Of a DNA stretch of 59,994 nucleotides, positions 19,591 to 27,872 are shown piece after piece. A model generated the notes under the pieces. It had not been told where the DNA came from, did not search any database, and saw only the letters and a list, made by a program, of their open reading frames with translations. This DNA comes from Planctomycetia bacterium (GTDB lineage Bacteria; Planctomycetota; Phycisphaerae; Phycisphaerales; SM1A02), in contig SXUJ01000159.1 of NCBI GenBank assembly GCA_005790565.1, forward strand, positions 1-59,994, given 5' to 3'. A program made the position numbers and the translations under genes. Position 1 is the first letter of the stretch; each line of letters opens with the position of its first letter.

Positions 19591-20988
19591 TTATGCAAAA
19601 ATCTCCGAGACAACCCTTCCATGGACATCGGTGAGTCGGTGATCGCGCCCAGCGTGTCGATAGGTAAGGCGTTCATGGTCGATACCCATGAGCGCCAAGA
19701 TCGTGGCGTGGAGATCGTGCACATCGCACTTGTCGACCGCGGCGTAGTACCCGTAGTCATCGGTTTCGCCGTAGGAGAATCCGCGCTTCACACCCCCGCC
19801 CGCCATGAACATCGTGAAGCCGTGAGGATTGTGGTCGCGCCCATCACCCCCTTGTGCGGTTGGCGTTCGACCAAACTCGCCGCCCCACAGCACGAGGGTG
19901 TCCTCAAGCATTCCGTGGCATCTCAAGTCCTCGATCAATCCTGCGATGGGGCGATCGACTTCAGCGGCATTGGTCGCATGACCGTTGCGAAGGTCTCCGT
20001 GTTGATCCCACTTGTAACTGTGCGTGCACTGGATGAACCGAACGCCCGCCTGCGCGAATCGGCGCGCGAGCAGGCACTGCCGACCGAAGTTTTCTGTCTT
20101 TGGATCATCCATGCCGTACAACTTCTTGGTCGCATCACTTTCGCCGACGAGATCCATGACCGGTGGCGCGGCCGCCTGCATGCGATACGCAAGTTCGAAA
20201 CTCTCGATGCGACCTTCGAGCGCGCTGTCGCTGCCTGATCGCGCGAGGTGCTCCGCGTTGAGTGCCTGGAGGAAGTCGAGTTCTTTGCGCTGAATATCTG
20301 GTGGAAGCCCCGCAAGCATGTGCTCGAATTGCGCGTTGGACGCGGGCACGCCCGCGTGACCGATCGGCGTGCCATGCGTGCGCGCCGGAAGAAAGGAACT
20401 GGAGAAGTTGTTCACGCCGCCATGCCCGAGCGTAGGGCAAATCGTGATGAAGGCGGGGAGATTCGCGTTCTCCGTGCCGAGCCCATAGGAGATCCATGCC
20501 CCCATGGATGGTCGGATGAAGGTGTCACTGCCCGTGTGGATTTTCAAGAGGGCGCCGCCGTGCGCAGGATTGGAGCCATGCAAGCTCTTGATGAAGCAAA
20601 GATCGTCGACGAGCTTGGCGACATTGGGAAAGAGATCGCTGACCCATGCCCCGGATTGTCCGTACTGGCGAAACTTCCAAGGACTCGCGAGAAGGTTTTC
20701 GGTTTGCGCAAACTGCACGCGGGGCTTCGCGAAAGGCAGGGGCTTGCCGTGATCGCGTTGCAAGAGCGGCTTGTAGTCAAACGTATCGACTTGCGAAGGC
20801 CCCCCGTGCATGAAGAGAAAGATGACGCGCTTCGCTCGCGGCACGAAGTGCGGACTGGCAAGGATGCCGTCGCCCGCCGACGCTTCCTGCGCGAGCAACC
20901 CAACGAGTGCGAGCGATCCGAACCCAGCGCAGAGACTCGTCAACGCATCGCGTCGCGAGATCGGATTGTGTCGGTGATCGCAGAGCAT
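19591..20988 (-). CDS. DUF1501 domain-containing protein
   Basis: RRDALTSLCAGFGSLAL; RVIFLFMHGGPSQVDTFDYKPLL; VLWGGEFGRTPTAQGGDGRDHNPHGFT. Confidence 0.92.
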   Translation of the reverse strand: MLCDHRHNPISRRDALTSLCAGFGSLALVGLLAQEASAGDGILASPHFVPRAKRVIFLFMHGGPSQVDTFDYKPLLQRDHGKPLPFAKPRVQFAQTENLLASPWKFRQYGQSGAWVSDLFPNVAKLVDDLCFIKSLHGSNPAHGGALLKIHTGSDTFIRPSMGAWISYGLGTENANLPAFITICPTLGHGGVNNFSSSFLPARTHGTPIGHAGVPASNAQFEHMLAGLPPDIQRKELDFLQALNAEHLARSGSDSALEGRIESFELAYRMQAAAPPVMDLVGESDATKKLYGMDDPKTENFGRQCLLARRFAQAGVRFIQCTHSYKWDQHGDLRNGHATNAAEVDRPIAGLIEDLRCHGMLEDTLVLWGGEFGRTPTAQGGDGRDHNPHGFTMFMAGGGVKRGFSYGETDDYGYYAAVDKCDVHDLHATILALMGIDHERLTYRHAGRDHRLTDVHGRVVSEIFA

Positions 20989-21007
20989 GGTGAGCGGCGA
21001 GACACGC

Positions 21008-23245
21008 CTATTCCATCGTGACGAACTCGTTGGTCGAAAGCAGGGTATGGCAGAGACGTGTCAGCGCCGCATCAGGCGCGAGTCCTGCATGCGCGAGAGC
21101 GGCGAGAAACACATCGGACCTCGTCCGCTCCTCCGTTGTTGGTTCCCGCGCGAGCGTGATGCGAAAGGCCTGTTGGATTTGCGCGTGGGTCGGCGCGCCC
21201 CCTTCGAGGGCCAGTGACGCGATGCGCTTCGCCGCGTCTTCCACAAATGGTGCGTTCATGAAGAACAACGCCTGCGGCGCGACCGTTGTTCGGGAGCGAC
21301 ACTCAATCGGCGTACTCGCGTCGGGATAATCAAACGCCGTAAAAAGTCCGAACATCGCGTTGCGAATGACCGGCAGATAGACCGTTCGCCGAGGCGCGTC
21401 ATAGTTCGCAGCATTTCCCGATTGGTCGTTCGTGACATAGTCATGATCCGACGAGCTCAAGAGCGTGCCGCCCATTGTCGTGTCGAGGGCTCCCGATACC
21501 CACAGCACCGAGTCGCGGAGGACTTCTGCCTCAACCCGTCGACGAGAAAAACGAGAGAGCAGTCGATTGTCGGGGTCCGTGACGGGGAGTCCTTGCTCCG
21601 ACGCGCTTGCCTGCCGATAGGTTGCGCTCGTCATGAGGAGTCGATGCATCGCCTTCATGCTCCAGCCACCCTGCATAAAACGCAGCGCAAGAAAATCGAG
21701 AAGTTCAGGATGCGAGGGCTTCCCGCCAAGAATTCCAAAGTTGCTCGGCGTATCGACGATGCCGACGCCGAAGTGCCACCCCCAAAGCCGGTTCGCAATG
21801 ACACGCGCGGTCAGTGGATTCTCCTCGTGCGCGATCCAGTGCGCGAGTTCCAGGCGACCGCTCGCATCGCTCGGGAAACTCGGTCCGGCAAGCGTACGAT
21901 CGAAAATCGCGGGAACGCCTCTCGGAATGGTCGGACCCTTGGGAGTCGTGTGATCGCCGCGGTCGTGAAGCGGCGTTTCATCGACCTTGGACTCCTTCAC
22001 CACAAGCCCGTGCGGAAGAGGGGCAGGCTTCGCTCGCTCGTGCTCGTCGCGACTCGCGCGAGCAGCCAAGAAACTGTCGCGCTCTGGGAGCGCGTTGTTC
22101 GCCCCGCGCTCGGCCGAAAGCGCGAGCGACAGCCACGGGTTTCCGTCGCGGCGATCGATTGCGTAGAGGAGGCGTTGCGCGTGCGCGTCGTGCTCGCGAC
22201 GCCGTAAGTTTGCGTGTGCTTCGTTCCGCGCCTTGTCCAACAGTTGCGCGCGGTCATGCCAATCCTTCGAGCGCTGCACTTCGACCGCCGTCGCGAGCGG
22301 GCGTTGGGCGACCCGACCAACCGTCGCGATGCTATCGAAGGTCGAAACACTACGGAAGACGCCTGACAATGCAAAGTAGTCGGACTGCGAAATCGGATCG
22401 AACTTGTGATCGTGGCAACGCGCGCAGGAGATGGTCTGGGCAAGGAATGCCTTCGAAACCACATCGATCTGTTCATCAACCACATCGACGCGCTCCTGTT
22501 CCTGGTCGGGCTCCGCGAGCATCTTGGGGCCGAGCGCGAGGAAGGAGAGCGCTGCGAGCCGGCCACGCGTCCGCGCGTCATCGTCCTTTGACGGCTGCGC
22601 TTGCTCCGGGATGAGGTCTCCGGCGAGTTGCTCGACGATGAACTCGTCGAAGGGCATGTCGCGATTGACTGCGTCGATCACATAGTCGCGGTAGTGATGC
22701 GCATTGGCATAGGCGATGTTTTCGTCAACGCCATTGGAGTCCGCGTAGCGAGCGACATCGAGCCAGTGGCGGCCCCATCGTTCGCCATACTTCGGTGATG
22801 CGAGCAGGGCGTCGATGCGTTGTTCATAGGCATTCTCCGCGCGATCGCGCTCGAATGCCTCCACTTCCTCAACGGTGGGAGGGATGCCGAGGATGTCGAG
22901 ATACGCGCGCCGCAAGAGCAGTCGCCGAGGAGCCTCGACTGCTGGTTCCAGGCGTTCGAGTTCAAGGCGCGCGAGAATGAAGTTATCGATTTCGTTGCGG
23001 ATCCACGCGGAGTTCGCGACGCGCGGACGCGCTCGAGGAGCGATGGGTTGGTAGGACCAGTGCCGTGCGTGCTCTGCGGTCGATACCGGAAGGGGGCGCG
23101 TGATCCCATTTGACCGTTCGACAACCTTTGTGGCGCGCGTTCCTGCCGCAGGAGTTGCGCTCGTCATGGGCGCGGCGACGAGAAGCGAGATCGCCACGAC
23201 GCAACCGAAAACGACGCGCATGGGCAATCGCGCGGTTTGGTGCAT
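21008..23245 (-). CDS. DUF1549/DUF1553 domain-containing protein
   Basis: IDNFILARLELERLEP...RRAYLDILGIPPT; WLDVARYADSNG; CARCHDHKFDPI; ARVIANRLWGWHFGVGIVDTPSNFG. Confidence 0.92.
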   Translation of the reverse strand: MHQTARLPMRVVFGCVVAISLLVAAPMTSATPAAGTRATKVVERSNGITRPLPVSTAEHARHWSYQPIAPRARPRVANSAWIRNEIDNFILARLELERLEPAVEAPRRLLLRRAYLDILGIPPTVEEVEAFERDRAENAYEQRIDALLASPKYGERWGRHWLDVARYADSNGVDENIAYANAHHYRDYVIDAVNRDMPFDEFIVEQLAGDLIPEQAQPSKDDDARTRGRLAALSFLALGPKMLAEPDQEQERVDVVDEQIDVVSKAFLAQTISCARCHDHKFDPISQSDYFALSGVFRSVSTFDSIATVGRVAQRPLATAVEVQRSKDWHDRAQLLDKARNEAHANLRRREHDAHAQRLLYAIDRRDGNPWLSLALSAERGANNALPERDSFLAARASRDEHERAKPAPLPHGLVVKESKVDETPLHDRGDHTTPKGPTIPRGVPAIFDRTLAGPSFPSDASGRLELAHWIAHEENPLTARVIANRLWGWHFGVGIVDTPSNFGILGGKPSHPELLDFLALRFMQGGWSMKAMHRLLMTSATYRQASASEQGLPVTDPDNRLLSRFSRRRVEAEVLRDSVLWVSGALDTTMGGTLLSSSDHDYVTNDQSGNAANYDAPRRTVYLPVIRNAMFGLFTAFDYPDASTPIECRSRTTVAPQALFFMNAPFVEDAAKRIASLALEGGAPTHAQIQQAFRITLAREPTTEERTRSDVFLAALAHAGLAPDAALTRLCHTLLSTNEFVTME

Positions 23246-23319
23246 GTGCGGTGGTGCAGTCAACACATGCGAAGTATCCACAGATTCGCCCGGTGGGCAA
23301 GGCGAGCACGCCGTGGCGG

Positions 23320-23640
23320 CTACCAATTGCGGATGACGGCAGCGCCAGCGAATGTGCCTCCGACGATCTTCGCAACCAGAAACGCGTTGGGGTCGAGGGT
23401 CAGCGGATAGATGGGATTGAGCGTGACGGCGAGTGCAGCGCAACCACCGCACCAGATTGCGAGTCCGTCCTTTCCAAAGACGTTCGCGGAGATGGCGAAG
23501 GTCACCAGCGAGATCCAGCGCGCCACATCGTTCCCGACCTTTTCAATGGGAATCACCTCAAACGCATGCAGAAAGAGAAACGCACTCAAGAGTGCGAGTG
23601 CGATGAGGATGCCTTTGCCTGAGTCAACATGCTTTGCCAT
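23320..23640 (-). CDS. Small integral membrane protein (DUF6804-like)
   Basis: 106 aa with three or four hydrophobic segments. Confidence 0.5.
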   Translation of the reverse strand: MAKHVDSGKGILIALALLSAFLFLHAFEVIPIEKVGNDVARWISLVTFAISANVFGKDGLAIWCGGCAALAVTLNPIYPLTLDPNAFLVAKIVGGTFAGAAVIRNW

Positions 23641-23675
23641 TGCAGGACTATCGGCGATTCGGCCGCACTATGAAA

Positions 23676-23708
23676 AACCGCGCGCCACTCGAGGAATGGC
23701 GCGCGGTT
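23676..23708 (-). terminator. Rho-independent terminator of the tricorn-like gene
   Basis: 12-bp stem AACCGCGCGCCA/TGGCGCGCGGTT, TTTTT on minus strand. Confidence 0.85.
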
Positions 23709-23731
23709 GGAAACCTGAACCGGCGCGAAAC

Positions 23732-26700
23732 TCAGCGATCTGTCGTCGGAATGCCCATGCCTCGGCGATCGGGGTAGGCGGGTTTGGGCGTTGGTGTGTA
23801 GGGGCGCTCGCCGAGTTGTTGGAGAAGGACTTCAACCGCCTTGGCAAGTTGCGGATCCTTTCCGTCCGTCATGAGCGCAGGGTCGTCGAGCACTTCGATG
23901 TCGGGATCGACCCCGTGGCCCTCGACGCCCCATGTGCCATCCGTTTCATAGAAGCCAAAGGTCGGAACGCTGATGGTGCCCCCATCGAGGAGCCCTGGAT
24001 TTCCAGAGATTCCAACGAGTCCACCCCAGGTTCGAGTGCCAATCACTGGCCCGAGTTTGTTCGCCTTGAAGAGCCACGGGAACATGTCGCCGCCCGAGCC
24101 CGCGAGGCCGTTGATGAGCATCGCCATCGGACCTCGGTGTCCGTCTGGTGGCCACGCATAATCACGCGCATCACGCCGAGCCCAGAAGTTTGTCACTGGT
24201 CGATTGAGCAGTTCGATGAAGCGCGTTGGAATCTGCCCGCCGCCGTTCCAACGATCATCGATCAAGAGTGCCGGCTTCGTGCGTTGACCAAAGAACTGGC
24301 GGACGAGTTCGGTTTGCCCATCCGTTCCCGTGTTTGGGACATAGATGTAACCCACCTTGCCGTCGGAAAGGGACTCGACCATTTGTCGCTTGGATTCAAC
24401 CCAATCGCGATAGTGGAGATTTTCTTCACTCGCTATCGTCGCCACCACGATGTCCTTCGCGTCGGCATCGAGTACTGGTTTTTTGGAAACTGTCAGGACC
24501 ACGGATTTTCCCGCAAGTCCGACAAACGGCGCCCAAGGATCGACCATGGGGTCGATCGCCACTCCATTCACCGCGAGTAGGTAGTCGCCCTCGCTTACGC
24601 CGAGCCCCTGCTCTTGCAGCGGGGAGCGTGCGTCGGAATCGAATGCGCCGCCGTGGAAGAACTTCGCAAGTTTCCATGCTGCCGCCGTGGAGCCATCTTC
24701 GTTGGTTGCGCGCGCGAACGCCACGCCAAGAAGTCCGACTGCTCGATTGTCCACCTCTTCGACATCACCGGTGCCTTGGAGGTACGCGTGCCCGACATTG
24801 AGTTCCGAAATCATCTCCGCGATGAGGAAATTGAGGTCTTCGCGCGTGACGACGGAGGGGAGCATCGCTTCATACTTTGCACGAATCGCGAGCCAATCCA
24901 CTTTGTGCATTCCAGGGTCGTAGAAATAGTCTCGCATGATGCGCCATGCATCGGTGAGGATCTCTTTCCACTCATGCGCGGGAGCGACAACCGAAAGCAT
25001 CGGGGTGCTCACGATTGGCTTGGGTGTTGCGCCTGCGCCTGCAGTCGCGATGGATGCGCCTCCTCGGCCGCCGAGCAGTAACTTCTTGCCGTCCGCGCTG
25101 ATGTCGAAACGGAGGCCGGTCGCGCCGGTCTTCTCGGCCAGGGTTTTCTCGGAGAGATCAAGAATGCGCACGGAGCCATCGCGGCCGTAGAGCAGTTCGT
25201 TCTTGTCATTGAAGCCGAGCGAACCGAATGCGCCCGCAGGGACTGGGAGTTGCACAGCGCGCGCCTCGAACCCATCGAGGTCGATGAGGACTTCCTTCCT
25301 GCTTTCCTTCTTCGCGCCGTTACCAGATCCATCAGCGGCGCCCTTGTTTGCTGCCACGCGCGTGGCGGTGAACGGGGAAGCGATGCGCGCGCCTTGCTCG
25401 TCGGTCGTGAACATGTTTCCGCTCATGCTGTCGCCAGTGATGGTGCCTTCGATCTCAAAGGTCTGTGCATTGAGTGAGCCAGTGAGGCGCAGTGTGTTGG
25501 TTGCTGCTTCGAAGGACCCCTTGACCGCCGCAGTTCCATGCGCCGAGACAGTCGTGCCCTCGGCCGTGCCGTCGGCAGTGATGGAGAGTGTCATGGTGAA
25601 GTCGACAGAGACTTCGCCGACCTTGCACGAGCCTTTCCAATCACCAGCAGCGGGTGAAACTGGTGACGCGTCTTGGGTGCGAACTTCAACTTCGTCTGAC
25701 GCGGCTGTGTCGAACGAATCGAATGCGACGCTCAACTCGCCTCGTCGACGGCGACCGCCCTGTGGTGCGCCGCCTTGTCGAGCGCCATCTGCGGGCGAGG
25801 GGGGTGTCGCTCCCGCGCTCGCTGGTTTCGCGTCATCCTTCTGTCCCTCTTCGTCGCTCGTTGGGAGCCACGGGAGTTTGAAATCCCTTTTGAGCGGTAC
25901 CGCAAGGAGTACCGTCGAGTTGTCGTAGATCCACGTCGTGTCAAACTCCCCGTACTTTGGCGCAAAGTTGCGACTGCTCTTGAACGCGAGCCAATCTCCC
26001 TTGCGATCAAAGGTGGGTTCGCTGTCGCTGAAAAATCCACTCGTCACTTGGGTGAGCGCCTTGGCCGCGTCGGTTTCCTTGGTGTCGTAGAGATAGATCG
26101 CCTCAAGCTCCGTTTGGTCGCAGGATCGACTCCACGCGATCCAACGAGAGTCGTGCGAAATCGAGATGTCAACAGGGCGGGGGCCTTCTGGATTGCGATC
26201 GAGGTGCGTTGTTACACCGTCCGCAAGTCTTACGAGATCGATGTTGCCAGACTTGTCCTGCAAGACGACCGACTTCGAATCCGGAGTCCACGCGATCGCG
26301 GTGCGGAACGCATTTCCATCCCTCGTGATTTGCACGGCCGGGGCGGGACTGGCGCTGATTTTTCCATCCGCGCTCTTCTGATCCGCCGACATTGTGTACA
26401 GCTCATACTCGCCGGTCGCATCGGAGAAGTAGGCGATGGTCTTGCCGTCTGGGCTCCACGAAGCGCTCCGTTCGAAGACGCTATCGGTGCGCGTGAGATT
26501 GCGCGGCGTGCCGAGTTCTGCAGGAGCCGACCAGATGTCGCCCCGCGCGACCAACGCCACGCGCTTGCCGCTGGGTGAAATCGAACTTCCCTGAATCTCC
26601 GTCGCAGCGTTGACGGTCGTCGCGCGCATCGCATCGCGATCTCCGGGCACCGAGATTTCGACGGGTACGCTCTGCTTGGTTGCGAGATCGAGGCGATAGA

Positions 26701-27607
26701 TGTGGTCGCCCCACTGAAAGACCATCTCGCCCGCGCCATCGGTGTCAGGGCCAATGGCACTCCACTTCACATCGGTACCCTTGAAGTGCGTGATTTGCTC
26801 GGTCTTTCCGCCGTCGATGTCATACGAGAAGACATTCAAGACATTCGTGTCTTCTGCGTTTCGATCGGAGAGAAAATAGACTTTGCGCCCGTGCCACATG
26901 GGCAGCGTGTCGGTGCCTTCCCAGTCCGTGATGCGCTTGGATTCATTCGTCTTGATGTTGTAGATCCACACATCCGTGGCCATGCCGCCTCGGTAGCGCT
27001 TCCAAGTGCGAGTATCCGTGGAGTGGGGGGTGTAGGCGAGCCACTCGCCGGTGCGATCAAGCGAACCATTTGCTCCGTAGGGCACAGGAAGTTGCGTCGG
27101 GAGTCCGCCCGCGGCTGGGACGGTGTAGAGCTTCTGCGCTCGTGCGAGTCCCTCGAGCGCGCTTGACGCGAGGATGAGGCCGGAGCCATCGGGCGTCCAA
27201 TCGCACAGCGACTCCGCGCTCGGATGGTGGGTCACTCGTTGGGGAATGCCGCCAGAAATGGGAAGTGTGTAAATGTCGGCTGCGGAGTCGTAGTTTCCTC
27301 GGAATGCAATGCTCTTGCCATCCGGCGAGAAGCGGGGCGAACCTTCAAAACCGGAAGGGTTCGCGATCGGGCGCGCAACGCCGCCCGCTTTTGGGACGAG
27401 CCACAAGTCGTTGCCGTACACAAAGACGATGGAGTCCTTCGAGATGTCCGGATAGCGACAGAGACCCGAACTCCCCTGCGCCAAACTCGTACTGCTGGCT
27501 GCGCAGCCGAGCAGCACTGCGCAAACCCATCCGACTTGTCGGTTGATGCGAAAAAAGAAGCGACGGCGATTCGGAGTCGAGTTCGACTCAGCGAGAGTTG
27601 CATCCAT
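23732..27607 (-). CDS. Tricorn-like S41 family peptidase
   Basis: WD40/TolB-like propeller repeats (GVARPIANPSGFEGSPRFSPDGKSIAF), PDZ-like VSEGDYLLAVNGV, catalytic GLAGSGGDMFPW, TRTWGGLVG. Confidence 0.9.
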   Translation of the reverse strand: MDATLAESNSTPNRRRFFFRINRQVGWVCAVLLGCAASSTSLAQGSSGLCRYPDISKDSIVFVYGNDLWLVPKAGGVARPIANPSGFEGSPRFSPDGKSIAFRGNYDSAADIYTLPISGGIPQRVTHHPSAESLCDWTPDGSGLILASSALEGLARAQKLYTVPAAGGLPTQLPVPYGANGSLDRTGEWLAYTPHSTDTRTWKRYRGGMATDVWIYNIKTNESKRITDWEGTDTLPMWHGRKVYFLSDRNAEDTNVLNVFSYDIDGGKTEQITHFKGTDVKWSAIGPDTDGAGEMVFQWGDHIYRLDLATKQSVPVEISVPGDRDAMRATTVNAATEIQGSSISPSGKRVALVARGDIWSAPAELGTPRNLTRTDSVFERSASWSPDGKTIAYFSDATGEYELYTMSADQKSADGKISASPAPAVQITRDGNAFRTAIAWTPDSKSVVLQDKSGNIDLVRLADGVTTHLDRNPEGPRPVDISISHDSRWIAWSRSCDQTELEAIYLYDTKETDAAKALTQVTSGFFSDSEPTFDRKGDWLAFKSSRNFAPKYGEFDTTWIYDNSTVLLAVPLKRDFKLPWLPTSDEEGQKDDAKPASAGATPPSPADGARQGGAPQGGRRRRGELSVAFDSFDTAASDEVEVRTQDASPVSPAAGDWKGSCKVGEVSVDFTMTLSITADGTAEGTTVSAHGTAAVKGSFEAATNTLRLTGSLNAQTFEIEGTITGDSMSGNMFTTDEQGARIASPFTATRVAANKGAADGSGNGAKKESRKEVLIDLDGFEARAVQLPVPAGAFGSLGFNDKNELLYGRDGSVRILDLSEKTLAEKTGATGLRFDISADGKKLLLGGRGGASIATAGAGATPKPIVSTPMLSVVAPAHEWKEILTDAWRIMRDYFYDPGMHKVDWLAIRAKYEAMLPSVVTREDLNFLIAEMISELNVGHAYLQGTGDVEEVDNRAVGLLGVAFARATNEDGSTAAAWKLAKFFHGGAFDSDARSPLQEQGLGVSEGDYLLAVNGVAIDPMVDPWAPFVGLAGKSVVLTVSKKPVLDADAKDIVVATIASEENLHYRDWVESKRQMVESLSDGKVGYIYVPNTGTDGQTELVRQFFGQRTKPALLIDDRWNGGGQIPTRFIELLNRPVTNFWARRDARDYAWPPDGHRGPMAMLINGLAGSGGDMFPWLFKANKLGPVIGTRTWGGLVGISGNPGLLDGGTISVPTFGFYETDGTWGVEGHGVDPDIEVLDDPALMTDGKDPQLAKAVEVLLQQLGERPYTPTPKPAYPDRRGMGIPTTDR

Positions 27608-27700
27608 GCCCAAAGCGTACAAGTCAGCGTCGTGTTCCGCATTTCGTCGGGGAAATGCGTTTCGCGATTGCAACGAGAGGAGTGCCGATGGAAACGCAAG

Positions 27701-27726
27701 AGGGACCGCCAAGTCTGGCGATCCCT
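27701..27726 (-). terminator. Possible terminator of tRNA-Ser
   Basis: AGGGAcCGCCA/TGGCGaTCCCT hairpin just 3' of the tRNA; weak T-tract. Confidence 0.4.
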
Positions 27727-27741
27727 CATGCATCATCAACG

Positions 27742-27826
27742 GTGGAGAAGGGATTCGAACCCTTGAAACCCTGACGGGTTTACCAGTTTTCAAGACTGGT
27801 GCGTTCAACCACTCTGCCACCCCACC
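27742..27826 (-). tRNA. tRNA-Ser(TGA)
   Basis: GGTGGGGTGGCAGAGTGGTTGAACGCACCAGTCTTGAAAACTGG...GGTTCGAATCCCTTCTCCACC; long variable arm, anticodon TGA. Confidence 0.95.
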
Positions 27827-27872
27827 TTGAGGCCTCGAATACTAGCAGAGGCATGAGGATGGGCTCAGGAAG

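Noticed and set aside
27610-27820. N-terminal extension of the tricorn ORF (MAEWLNAPVLKTGKPVRVSRVRIPSPPL...)
   Set aside because: It is translation through tRNA-Ser(TGA); the real start is probably ATG at 27607.
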